Shown here one piece after another: positions 27,400 to 38,329 of a DNA stretch of 64,000 nt (position 1 is the first letter of the stretch; each line of letters starts with the position of its first letter). The translations under genes were made by a program, and so were the position numbers. The notes beneath the pieces are model-generated. The model was not told the origin of the DNA. It saw only the letters and a program-made list of their open reading frames with translations, and did not search any database. This stretch comes from Cycas panzhihuaensis (lineage: Eukaryota > Cycadophyta), in contig CM041465.1 of assembly GCA_023213395.1 (NCBI GenBank), positions 226,989,741 to 227,053,740 of the forward strand. Reading direction: 5' to 3'.

Positions 27400-29500
27400 A
27401 GTTGGTTCAGATTAGGCCTTGAGGCCCGCTTTGGGAGAGGAATCGGTCGAGGGCATCCTTTGGATGCCGGGCCCTACAACGTGAATCGTCATGGAAGCAA
27501 TCCCCATGAATGGAACACCACTTCTTCTCAAGCGAGGGCCTGACCTTCTCGCTTGGGAGGATCGGGCGTTCCCATTCCCGGGAAGAGGAGCTTGGGTAGT
27601 TTGTTGGACTTGTTTGTTTGAAGTAGGAGACGAAGGACCTTGAAGCTTGAGCTTTCATCGTACGCCGAACGAGCGAGCAATGAGGTGAGGGGATCTAAGG
27701 TCCTCTCAGGATGAGAGGAAGACCGCCTACCGAGAAGGTTTAGTGTCTTTGGGGGTGGTGCCTCACGGCGTTGTGAGGGCTTAAGAGGTTTCTTGAGACC
27801 ACCGATCTCAATAGCCTCCAACGCCAAGCACTTGGCGATCGCGAATCACACGTGGTCGCCCCCTTCTTGTGGTCTTCCTCGTGGTCTTCGGACGGCGCAT
27901 TGACAACAGTCCCGCTCAGCCTCGGGCAAAGACGCCTTGGAGGAGAGAAGCAGAACGAGGAAACGCCGCACAAAGTCACGATTCATCTCATCGAGAACTT
28001 GTTTGAGCGAGAGAAGGGATTTCATCCCGCCTCGAATGGGCGAGCTACATCAAAGTAATTGATGAACTCGCCCACCAATTCCGGAATGAATAGATCGAGG
28101 GGTGGAGACGATAAAACCATTTAAGGGCGCCACCGCAAGGATCGAGGAAAGAGTTTCATCAAAATATGGTCGAAGCCCAGAATCGATGCATGCCATGAGA
28201 AACTACGGACATGCTCACGGGTCTTCGACGAAGTCCCATCGAATCTAGGAACTTCGTGAGGATGAGGCGGCAAGTTGGTTCGCAACGCCTCAACCGAGAG
28301 AGGGTTGACCTAAAGTCCACGGGCGCGCCTGCTCGAACCGTAGGATCAACGAACGCCGGTAGGTGGCGCAAGGAGCGGATGGGGTAGGACACCCATCCCT
28401 CCTTGAGGAACCACCCTCACGACAAGAGGTGTGAAGAGGGCGCCTGAAGGGAGTCGATTCTCGCGAAGGCACAACGATGGAACCGCATTAGATGGCGACA
28501 AGAGGGATGCGAATCGGTTCGCCCATACGGGCCACCCGTAGGTGGGGCCATTCCGTATGGGTGTAGCGGATCCACCCCATAAACAGGAAGACGGCTTCCC
28601 TTACCCTGCCCCCAAGGTTGAGAAGTATACCGGGAAACGAGAAAGAAGCACCAACGCTACTGGTTGGAGGATGCGTGGAACGAATCCCACCGACCAAGTA
28701 CCGGAAGGCTAGCAGTGGCGACTAGGCCTACTAGGAGCAAGATGTGCCGATTGGGAGACGCACATTAGTTGGATCGGGAACGGTATGCTAACCCCGCTGA
28801 GGGATGACACACCGTGAGAAGGCCTTAAGGCATTAGGGCCTTGATAAGGGATGGAAGGTGCCACACGTGCCCCCACCGCAGAAATGAATGGGGCGACGCG
28901 TAGGCACGAAAGGGTTTGTTGTCACAGAAAGGCGGACGAGGATGAAGCGTGAGGGGAAGAGCAGAGGAGGAAGAGGCTCCCTGCAAGACACCCTCAAGCC
29001 ATTCGGACGTGGTTGAGAGCATGCCGCACGGCATCCGTCAAGAGCCTCAAGCACGCCAAGGAGGAGTCCCCACATACCCATAAGAGGTGATCGGGACCTC
29101 GAACAAGGCATGTCCATCCGGTTCCTCATAAAATCGCCAACGCTGCGGCAATCCTCGGGAGGAACGGATCCCTCTACGTCGGTAGAAGGATGGGGAGCAC
29201 AAGAAAGGTGTTGATCGACGGGTAGTAAAGGAGTCGCCACCCTCTTGGGTGGACTCCGAATGATGTAAGGAAGAGCTTGGGTTTCCATATCAAGCGGATA
29301 GGTCCAATCGGAAGAGTACTTCCATAGTCGGATCGTGATCCGACGAGGCAAGAAGGCTATACCGGTCTTCTAACAAAGGGGTAGACCGCGCAAACGACGA
29401 GAGAAACGGCGATGCAAGGTCGACCGACGATGCCGTGAAAAGAAAAGGAATGGTATAACACGCGTTGGGGGTCGCCCAACGTGGAGGTCAAGACATGTAT
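27400..29500 (-). pseudogene. element C gag (several frames)
   Basis: Blocks on minus, in order: an N-terminal region at 29351-28833; a Pro/Gly/Tyr-rich region near 28560-28500 with PYGMAPPTGGPYG; the capsid core at about 28305-28130 with LPPHPHEVPRFDGTSS, REHVRSFS and DHILMKLFPRSL; the capsid C-terminal part near 28050-27960 with GMKSLLSLKQ and EMNRDFVRRF; and a zinc knuckle near 27510-27450 with KKWCSIHGDCFHDDSRC. The order equals that of B. Frame changes separate most blocks, but stop codons by substitution are rare. The damage therefore looks like indels, possibly sequencing error. Gag builds the particle. Confidence 0.75.
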
Positions 29501-29557
29501 AGAAAGGATCACACAGAGTAGCGAAACCAACCAAGAGAGCGAGACTAGCTCCCTCCG

Positions 29558-29579
29558 GCAACCCCCAAGATGGTCGCCA
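29558..29579 (-). promoter_or_regulatory. element C primer-binding site
   Basis: Directly after the 5' LTR on minus the sequence is TGGCGACCATCTTGGGGG. A has TGGTGACTATATTGGGGAC in the same place and B has AGAGACCATACTAGGGAC. The common form TGGCGACYMTnYTGGGGAC resembles the primer-binding site of Ogre/Tat elements, which I recall as being assigned to an arginine tRNA. The tRNA assignment is from memory, not computed. Confidence 0.6.
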
Positions 29580-32111
29580 TGGACGCCACGGGATAACCAC
29601 CGATCGATAGGCGCGGGAGAGATGGTGACGAAACGGGTGGGAAGTGGAACCTACAAGGCAAGCAACTACCACGCAGAGCGCCTGCGCGCCGGAGCGAGTT
29701 CGGATCCGCAATGGAGTATGGCTACTATCGGGTGACCCTTCACCACCTTGAGCGAAGGGCGAAGATACGAGGACGAACCCGGGTTGACTGAATAGGCCCT
29801 CCCACCCTTGGGTGGCCAAGGGAGAGAGAAAGAACCTAACAAGGATAGGCCAAGAACAATCCTATGCAAACTAACCGTATACGAGCGATGCGGAAGCAAG
29901 AGCTCATGGCTAAGGAAGAGGGAGGAAGGGTAAGGGAGAAGAAGACTCCTACAACCTTTCCTACGAATAACAAAAGTACATGCAACAAGGCAAACAAATT
30001 GCAAACCAATACAAAGGCAATTTTCCCTTTTAATCTTCGATGTTCTAATTACTAGGAAAGGAATAAAAGGTAAAAAGCAAGGTGCGAAGGGGACAAAGCG
30101 TGCACCGGGCCGAAGGCGTGAGAGATGGCGAGCCTTCCTGAGGAGCACCCAACCACTCGGCAGTCAGATCGGATGTGAAACGAGCAAGCGAAAGGGGCTT
30201 CCTTACCTTCCTGTGAAAAATAAATGCGATAATCAAGGAAGGAAAGAAACGCTAACTAGCAAATGAGATAGCATAAAATATGACACATGCGAGGGACGCC
30301 ATCGTGGAAGGGGCAACGGCAACGCTCTCCGGCCCCCGAGTACCAGAGCAACAACGGTCTCCCTCCCGCCGAGGGGAGACACCTATATGCAACACAAAGA
30401 TCTAGCAATATATGTCTAACAACATAAACGAGAGTCTAAATGTACATGCATCAATGTTAGTCCAATAAGGAAAATACCAAAGAAGAACGATCCAAATGAA
30501 AGGAAACAACAAGGTAAGCCTCGAGTGGCCTACCGCCCGCAATGGTGCCCAAACCTCTCCCCAAGAGCCACGGGCAATGAGGAGAAAGTCAAGACTCAAG
30601 GTCGGAAAACTACCGCAAGAAGGGGCAAGAAAGACCCAAAGACACCCACGGGGAACCGGGATGCTACGGGGAGCAAACCGGGTAACCGGGGAGCAAAGGC
30701 AAAGCCACGAATGGTAGTTGAGAACTACGAATGATTCCCAAACCTGAGCAAGGGGTCCCAAATCAGCGCTGCAACTCGTGACAGCGCTGGTTTGGGCAGC
30801 CCATGGGAGTCTCTAAACCCTTGTTTAGATGGCCAAGAGCAACATGAGGCGAGAGGGAAGCTTTGGAGGGCTTGGTGGAAGGTGGTACGGAATCCACCCA
30901 GCTCCTCTCCCAAAGCCTATGCAACCCCTCACGCCGCTGCTTTGGACAACAAACGCAGGCAAGAGGCAAGAGAAAGTGGAACAGCAGTCCTCACAAAGGA
31001 AAGAGGATCAAACTTCAAGCAACAAACATGAACAAATGAGCTGGAGCAAGAATATTGCAAAGAACTTAACAAAAAGTAAAGAGTACCTGGGAGGAAGAGG
31101 CAAGGGGCTTGCCTCACCCAAAGGACAATGAAGGAGGGCCGGAAAACACCCAGATCCGAGCAGAGCAGTTTGAGGCCCCGCTACGGGCATGATGGAGAAC
31201 ACCGCAAACGTAGGGGCTCATGGATCGCCTGGATAGAGACCCCAGAAACCGCTTCAAAGGAGCCCTCCAAGGCGCTGAGGGGTTGAGAGAATGTTTCAAC
31301 CGAGCCAAGGAGAGCCGGGCGTCAGATGAAGAGTGCAGTCCGGCAAAGAAGAAAAGCAGAGCAGAGCAGAAGCAAGAGAGAGTTTTCGAGAGTAACTTCC
31401 AAAAGTGAGTAAAAGATCCAAAAAAAGTCCCAAAAGATGCTTAAGTACTAAAGCAAAACCCTAAAGTACGCGAATAGGGCACTACCGAAGGGAAAGGCGA
31501 ACCACGCGGGCGCTTCGCATAAATGCGAATTGCTACCATGGATTTTAAAAACAAACAGAGACAACAGATCACGAAAATTTTAGCAGACACGAATATTCCA
31601 ATGCAGATCGCTGAAAATTCCAAATGATCACAAGATCACGGCATCACAAGATTACGGCCAGATGCACCAGAGACACAATGGGGCCCGCCAACCGGTCCAG
31701 TCGGGGCAAACGGTAAAAGGCTAAAGGACAACTAAAACACCCACCCGGAGCAAACAAGCCAAGAAACGGCCCACGGGAGCGTAAATAGGCCCCCAAATGA
31801 GGTGGCAAGCTAACCAAGCGACGATGAGACATCACACGGTGGAGGTGGCGCAAACCCGGTGGATCCGTGAGAGAGGAGGGCGATGCGGAAGTAATATGGT
31901 CACCAAGGTGCCACACTCGCTAAGAGTGTGCCCTCGCTATACCGCCATAGGCTAAACATAGGTGTGGACGACGCACCGTGCCGCCCACAAAGTCATACGC
32001 ATGCAAATATGTAAGGCATAATCAAGACATAAAAGTGATGATAATGCTAGAGACATACCTGCACTTACCTGAGTCGGTGATTCCGTATCCATTCCCGGAA
32101 GCCGGGAAACA
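29580..32111 (-). repeat. element C 5' LTR (right)
   Basis: Full-length partner of 21298-23825 with intact TG...CA ends, followed by the target duplication GAGGT. It differs from the left copy mostly by insertions and deletions of one to several bases at CG, CTG or CAG-rich places. Confidence 0.95.
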
Positions 32112-32884
32112 GAGGTTGGTCCAACAACTAAGGGAACTCCTATAGAGGAGATGGTCATCAAAGCGGAGGAACTAGCCGTCCTAGGAGGTGATACACTATC
32201 TTTACTTAACATCTTTCGACCACTAGCTACTTAAATAGCTTCCTTTGATTTGATTTTGATGCTTTTACATATATATGTGTGTTAGACTAATATATGGTAT
32301 GTGTGGTTTAGCAAGAGTCACAGAGATAAGGGGGTTAGTGGAGGTAGTAGTCTGGGAGCTATTCCCCAAAATCTACATGGAGGGACAACCTCCCATCCTA
32401 GTTAGAGAGGAGCCTCGAGCAATAGGGGCACACATGGAGGCATTCATCCTATTGATCAGGACTAGAGATATGTGGATAGTAGAGTCCCAAGGATACCAGG
32501 CAAGGGTAGGACAACTCTAGGGAGAGCTGGATGGACTCCATACAGAGAGGGGCTAGGCAGTCACAGAGAGGGACACCCTATGATGCCAGGTCCAGGCACT
32601 AGAGGCCCAGGGAGGAGGAGTAGCAAGTGGGGATATAGGAAGCCAGATCTGGATCATCGTGTTAGAGGAGGGACTCTGAAGAGCAAAGGAGGAGAAAGAT
32701 CATATCTAGGTAAGATACAATCAGCGAGTGGAGCAAGTCATGACTAGGTCATCGAGGAGTAGGTCCCATACACATATGACAACGATGACCCAAAGGAGGC
32801 CTTGTGATGAGGGGAGTGAGACAAGGAGCTCACAGTAGTGCAAAAGGATCGTAGGAGACATGTGGTCTCCTGGAAAGGGGTCTC
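32112..32884 (+). pseudogene. antisense frame of element B, C-terminal part
   Basis: This is the continuation, beyond the C insertion, of the plus-strand frame that stops at 21297. Across the duplicated GAGGT the plus frame runs on to a stop near 32235. After a short AT-rich gap, a second block at 32340-32760 has a charged, heptad-like segment (LHTERGQAVTERD, QALEAQ, EGL.RAKEE) suggesting a coiled coil, then an Arg/Ser/His/Thr-rich tail. C-terminal coiled coils are common in plant-mobile-domain proteins carried by transposons. The AT-rich gap could be an intron or decay. Assignment is weaker than for the N-terminal part. Confidence 0.4.
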
Positions 32885-33700
32885 ACATATGAGGAGATGA
32901 TACCCCTTAAGAGTGGGGCATCGAGGAGCTAAATGGATGATTAGTTTTGAGCAAGAAAGCATTAGACCTCCACGGAGTTATATCATATGTAGGCACATGA
33001 TTGTACTCCTCCCTGCAAGGATTCTAGATTCTTGAGGATGATGTACTATATAGCTTTATATGATATGATTCATTCTATATATATAGATGGGGGGGCCAAT
33101 TGGTAACCCCATTTGATCCATGATGGTGGCATTGTGATGGTTGTTTTGATGTTATTGTATCATTATTTATTTGTTTGCTTATGCATATACATGGAGAGAT
33201 GGGTGCACAGGTGCATGAGGGATTATGCATCATGATGATTTTAGTTAATTGTTATGTTTTTTCATTATTAGATTACTTGGGTGACACTTGCTCTTCTTTT
33301 CATGTAGGACCACACTCATAACGGGCACACACAACCACCATGTGTATAGGTGATAGGTATGTATGAGGTTATGAGAGGGAAAACCATGCACGTCCATCAA
33401 AGGAGAATAATGGATATGCAAAGGAAATAATGACAGGAGGGGTGTATAAATACTCAAGTAAGAGGCCCTAGTTGGGGTGTGGTTCTGAGCTCGTGAGTAA
33501 AGGGAGTCTACACACCCAACTAAGAGGAGAGGTTTTCCTCAAGAGGAAAATGAAAGGATGCAACACTAGAGAAGGAATTATAAAGATGAGAGGCTACCCT
33601 AAGCTACCATTCTGCCTATGGTTAGGGGGAATGGGGATGCACTTAGGGTGGTAGTTTAGGCTCATTTTGGAGCGAGAAATGAAGAAGGTATGTGCCTAAT
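32885..33700. other. element B spacer between antisense frame and integrase
   Basis: Homologous to C 24690-25300. It contains an AT-rich core (33050-33260) and no recognised protein. The frames seen are short and not shared with C. Confidence 0.5.
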
Positions 33701-33729
33701 CTACTTGGAAGTAGGGAAGGTCACACATA

Positions 33730-34930
33730 GAATTTCTTTAGGAATTTACCGTTGAAAGCCTTCTCAAACTTAAGACCCTCTAGAGTTGCAATCCTATAGG
33801 CATCGTTATCGAGACTTTCAAGAATGACAAAAGGACCAACCTATTTGGGCCCAAATTTAAATAGGCAATCATGGAGATACTCTAACTTGAGGACATGGTC
33901 CCCGAGATGTAAAGGGTGAGGGTAAAGGCATTTGTCATACATCCTTCGCCCCCTATATTTGGAGGCGAGATTTGCTTGATATATAATCAAACATTTCTCG
34001 TTTAAGACTTCAAGGTCAAGGAGGTAGGCCTAGTAATAGGATTCCTGATTAATAAGACCTCGAAGGGAAACATGTAAGGAGGGAATTTCAACTTCCAAAG
34101 GGAGGACTGCCTCAGTTCTATACATGAGGGAGAATAAGGTCATCCTTGTGGCTGTGCATATGTAATTGTAATACGCCCATAAGGCATAAGGAAGTTGAAG
34201 TTGCTAATCTTTTTTAGACTAACTGACGATTTTCTTTATGATGCTTATGAGAGTCTTGTTGAAGGACTCTATTTGTTCATTGGCGTGAGAGTAATAAGGA
34301 GAGGAAGCCTTGTGGGATATCCTAAACTTCCCATAAAGCTCATCCATTTCCTTATTACAAAAGAGAGTTTCATTATCTATGATTAAGATATCAAGAACCC
34401 TGAATCAACAGATAATGTGCTAGTAGATGAAGGTAGATATCATCTTACCAGAAGTGGAAGACAAAGGGACCACTTCAGCCCATTTAGTGATATACTCTAT
34501 CACAGTTAAGATAAACTTATGCTGCAATGAATAAGGAGGGGTTATGGCCCCAATGAGGTCTAATCCCCATTAGGAGAAAGACCATGGAGAAATAATAGGG
34601 TGTAGGGCCTCAGAAGGTGAACGAATGATGTTGGCATGCTCTTGACACCTATGACATCACAAGGCATAGGCATAGGCATCCTTGAAGAGGGACGACCAAT
34701 AGTAACCCATGCAAAGGATCCTTTAGGCCATAGAATGACCCCTAAAGTGGCCCCCATAAATGCCATTATGTCATTCATGAAGTATCTGGTTCAGTACCTC
34801 AAAGTTGATGTAGCAAAGGAGGACCCCATCGAAGGATCTTTTGTACAACACCCCATAAGGAAGTATTGCCTAGCAGTGGCCCTAACATGTGATTTTCCCT
34901 TGTCACTAGCATCAGGACGATACTACTATT
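33730..34930 (-). pseudogene. element B integrase
   Basis: One minus frame reads through nearly the whole integrase. Near 34780-34620 is the H2C2 zinc-binding region: HNGIYGGHFRGH, then MGYYWSSLFKDAYAYA and CHRCQEHANIIR. Next is the catalytic core with WGLDLIGAITPP (first Asp), IIDNETLF at about 34383 (second Asp) and a segment with HANEQIESFNKTL (catalytic Glu). The C-terminal end at about 33830-33740 reads GPFVILESLDNDAYRIATLEG. A few stops occur, at places expected for Trp, Gln or Arg codons after C-to-T change. Integrase inserts the cDNA copy into the genome. It is in a different frame from RT-RNase H, so at least one frameshift lies between them. Confidence 0.88.
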
Positions 34931-34999
34931 TAGTGAGGTATTATATAATATCCCCATACCATTTACTATTAGCCAATGGATGGGGGGATGAGTCTTGAA

Positions 35000-36290
35000 T
35001 AGATAAGATAGGTTCGTCCAACAAGGAATCATCAATAGGAGTGTTCAAAGAGTTAGGGATTAGGGCATCAACTAGTTATTTAGTGACCACCATCCCCTTC
35101 TTTGACTTCCTATTGACGATTTAGAGATCAAAATCTTAAAAGAGGATGACCCACTTTCCAGTCCTACCTATCAAGTCAGATTAGGTTAGCAAATACCTCA
35201 AGGGATCAGATTAAATGATCACTTGAGTGGTGTTACCAAGCAACTAATACCTAAACTTCTTGGTGGCATGCACCAAGGCAAGGCATCCCTTCTCGATAGG
35301 GGAGTAGTTGAGCTTAGTAGTGACTAAGGTGTGACTAATAAAGTAGATATCACTCTCGCTCCCAGAGTCATCCTCTTGGGTGAGCATATCCCCTAAGGAT
35401 TCATCGATAGGTAAGGTATAAAGGATGAAAGATCAATAGAAGAGAGGAGGCACCAAGACTGGGGTAGAATCTAAGGCTCTTTTGAGCTCTTTGAAAGCTT
35501 CTTAGGCCTTTAGTGACCACACAAATGGAGCCTCCTTCTTCAATAAGTTAGTGAGGGGTTTAGTGTTTATGGTGAAGTATGCCAAGAAATGCCTAAGGAA
35601 ACCTAATCTACCCAAGAACAACTTGATTTATTGTTGAGTCCTAAGAGGAGGCATATTAAGGATGGCCTTAATGTTGCTAAGATCAATCTAGATTCCTTCT
35701 TTTGAAACAAGGAAACTGAGGAGTTTACCAGTCGTTATGGAAAATACACATTTAAGAGGGTTTATGTTCACATGATATTTGCGACACCTGGTAAAGATGG
35801 CTCACAAATCGCTAGGATGGTGGGCCCTTATATGTAAAAGACCCATCATGTCATCCATGAGAACCTCAAGGGTTTTGTTTATAAGGTCATAGAAGATGAA
35901 CTACATTGCCCTTTAGTAAGTGACACCTACATTTTTTAGTCCAAATAGCATTACTTTGTAAGCAAAGGTGCCCTAAGAAGTGGTGAAGGTCATTTTATGA
36001 TGGTCTTTGGGAGAGATTGAGATCTGGTTATACCCAGAGAAGCCATCCATGTAGGACATGACTTCAGATCTAGTGATTTAATCAATGGTTTGGTCAATGA
36101 AAGGTAGAGCGAAGTTATCTTTGGGACATGCATTGTTGATGTTGCAGAAATCAATACATATCTAAATCGTGTCATTATTTTTAGCAATGGGGATGATGTT
36201 TGAGACCCGCTTGGGGTAGTCAATGGAGGTAATTAACCTTATATCCAAGAGTTTCTCAACTTCCATATTTATGGTAGCTAAAAGTTTAAG
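35000..36290 (-). pseudogene. element B reverse transcriptase and linked RNase H
   Basis: Minus reading from about 36290 gives the RT start (MEVEKLL) and the palm motif YMDGFSGYNQISISPKDHHK at about 36056-35995. The catalytic YVDD box has become VLMDDMMG near 35860. The thumb region follows near 35650-35600 (FLGRLGFLRHFLAY). The linked RNase H has TLPIDESLGDM (about 35415-35388), IYFISHTLVTTKLNYSPIEK and LVHATKKFRY. RT and RNase H share one frame with several stops. The enzyme copies element RNA to DNA and degrades the RNA strand. The Tyr-to-Leu change in the YVDD box and the stops show that the copy is dead. Confidence 0.88.
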
Positions 36291-37020
36291 ATGTAGGGGG
36301 GGCTACTTTTACCACATGGGGTGGGCACTCGAAATGGTATTGAGGTTATGGGTGCCAATGGAAGGGTCTATTCCCTTCATGTCAGTGTAATCCCATGCGA
36401 AGATGTCATAGAACTCCTAAAAAAGAAGGGTGTACTCCTTCATTTATTTAGGGGAACACTCTACTCCTACCTTAATGACCTTGCCAAGAGCAAGGGCAAT
36501 GTCCTTGGTTGTCCCCATGCACATGGCATTCCCTTTCTCAAAGTGAAGGGAGACTTGGTCAATAGGAGGGGGAAAAGGAGAGAGCCTAGATGAATTTGGG
36601 TCAACTAAGGGTGACCCAAGGGATAAAATCTTCTGATAATTAAGTTTATGGTGACCATGAGGGAGATTAGGCATGGAGCCCACTAGATGCTCTAATAAAA
36701 CCTCATCATTCTCGAAGCAATCTATCCCATAGATAGTTATACTTAGAGAAGATGAGTAATGAGGAGTAGGAGGAGCGACAGGACCATAGTGGTCAACCCA
36801 CCACTTAACATAGTTAGGAGACTCTTTGGAAGAGTCGGAGGGTGATCTTCTATGATAGATGACAGAAGGTTCCCTTGCCTCATCACTCAAGGAGGGTGAC
36901 GAGGTGGAAGATGAAGCAAAATGAGAAATCACATGAGGGACATGAGTAATGATATATGACTTGGGAATAGGAATAAGCTCGTCAATGGAAGAAGCTTCAA
37001 GTTAGGACCTAAAACGAAGG
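36291..37020 (-). pseudogene. element B protease-RT linker
   Basis: A minus frame of 162 codons (36932-36444) is Ser/Pro-rich (SSSTSSPSLSDEA, GPVAPPTPHYSSS). It ends with ALALGKVIKVGVECSP just before the RT start. It matches the same position in C. It is a spacer of the polyprotein rather than an enzyme. Confidence 0.55.
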
Positions 37021-37319
37021 GAGCGTCTCCTACTCATGTTTAGGAGGGATATGGAATGAGGGAGGTCCTCATCTTCACATTCAGACTCATCATTGCTCAA
37101 CATAGTGAGGTACCTATAACTCCCCACACCAATATGGGTAAAACAAATAAGGTTAGAGGAAAAAAGGGAAGGGCCTTCTTCTAAACGCAGTGAATTAGGA
37201 ATGTTAATGGACAAGTAAAAGTGTGAGTATATAGTCCTTTTTTGCCCTTTGCATGGTCACAAATCACTTGACAAGGTTGATGCAATTATTTGGTGAGAGA
37301 AGGCTCCTAGGAAACAACT

Positions 37320-37720
37320 TTCATTCGCCTCTCATGGACAAACTTAAGTTGCCCCCAACGGGATGAACATATGGCTCCCATCTAATCAAACCATGGATGT
37401 CCCAACAAAAGGTTGTAGTCCACATCTATATCAAGGACTACAATGTCAATGAGGACAATTTTGTCCTCAAGGGTAAGAGGAATGGAAATCGACCCTAAGG
37501 GCTTCGTTTTACTACCATCGTAGCCTTGACAATGCCATGGGACCAGCTTAAGAGCCACTATGCCCAACTCTTTCATGATTCACAAGGGCATAGTATTGAC
37601 GGAAGAACCATTATCTATAATAGTTCTTCAAAGAGTGAATTTAGGTGTGTCAATGGATATAGTGAAAGGGTAGTTCCATTGGCATTCCCTTTCACTGGTC
37701 AGAGGGATATCTTTAAGGTC
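37320..37720 (-). pseudogene. element B retropepsin-like protease
   Basis: Minus reading gives RTIIDNGSSVNTMPL at about 37625-37585, a stop, then IMKELGI and ALKLVPWHCQGYDGSKTK. DIDVDYNLLLGHPWFD at about 37430-37382 closes the fold. The active site is D-N-G-S, as seen in some Tat-lineage elements, rather than D-[TS]-G-S. The single stop between the active site and KELGI is an opal codon that could derive from a Cys or Arg codon. Confidence 0.8.
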
Positions 37721-38329
37721 AAACGAGATAATGGGTTAACAACTTGGGCCAATCCCCAAGGCATGAATAGAAGTGTCAACTAACCCTAAAGTCTCTAGGA
37801 GGAGAGTGCATTACTCTGGGCAGCTTCTCTAGATGTCCATCATGGACATCCCTATAGACATGGTATAAAGCTCATCGATGATAGAGAAGGGCTTCCCCTT
37901 CACAGTAGGTTGGGGAAGCACCCTTTGAAAATCATAACGATCAAGGTGAATAAGGATCATCTTGGGAAGCAGTGGCATCTCTGAAGGAGGATTCTCCAAA
38001 GAAGGATTAGGATCAGAAGAAGAAGAAGTATCTATTACTTCTTTGGCTACTTGAGACCAGGTCAAGGCATATAAGGGCATGGTATCAAGCATCTGAATAA
38101 CTCTCTTTCCCTTATTTTGGGATCAAGAGGAAAAAGGAGTTTGGCAGAAGGAATCAGATGAAGAAGAAGAGTTCCTCGCCCCTTTTCCTTTAGTTTACGT
38201 AGGGCGAGGGTTAGAGGACCTTCCCCTATTTTGATACCTTTTTGTTGGGTATGGTGATCTCATTCCCCGTGTTTGGGGAAATGATCCTTATGAATAGGTT
38301 GGTCTAGATTGGGCTTAGATGCCTGTTTA

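Larger units (their letters stand above)
21298..32111 (-). mobile_element. element C: young non-autonomous Tat-like retrotransposon with two internal deletions
   Basis: The LTRs at 21298-23825 and 29580-32111 start TGGACGC and end GGAAACA. They are flanked by the perfect 5-bp duplication GAGGT (21293-21297 and 32112-32116). The internal part on minus has PBS, gag, protease, a linker, a stub joining the RT start to the integrase end, spacer, second RNase H and 3' LTR. Compared with B it lacks about 2.4 kb of RT-RNase H-integrase, joined near 25474. It also lacks about 3 kb that holds the antisense frame, joined near 24690. It is CpG-rich, and its LTRs have almost no substitutions, only indels. 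The target was the antisense frame of B. The element needs enzymes from a relative to move. Confidence 0.93.
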
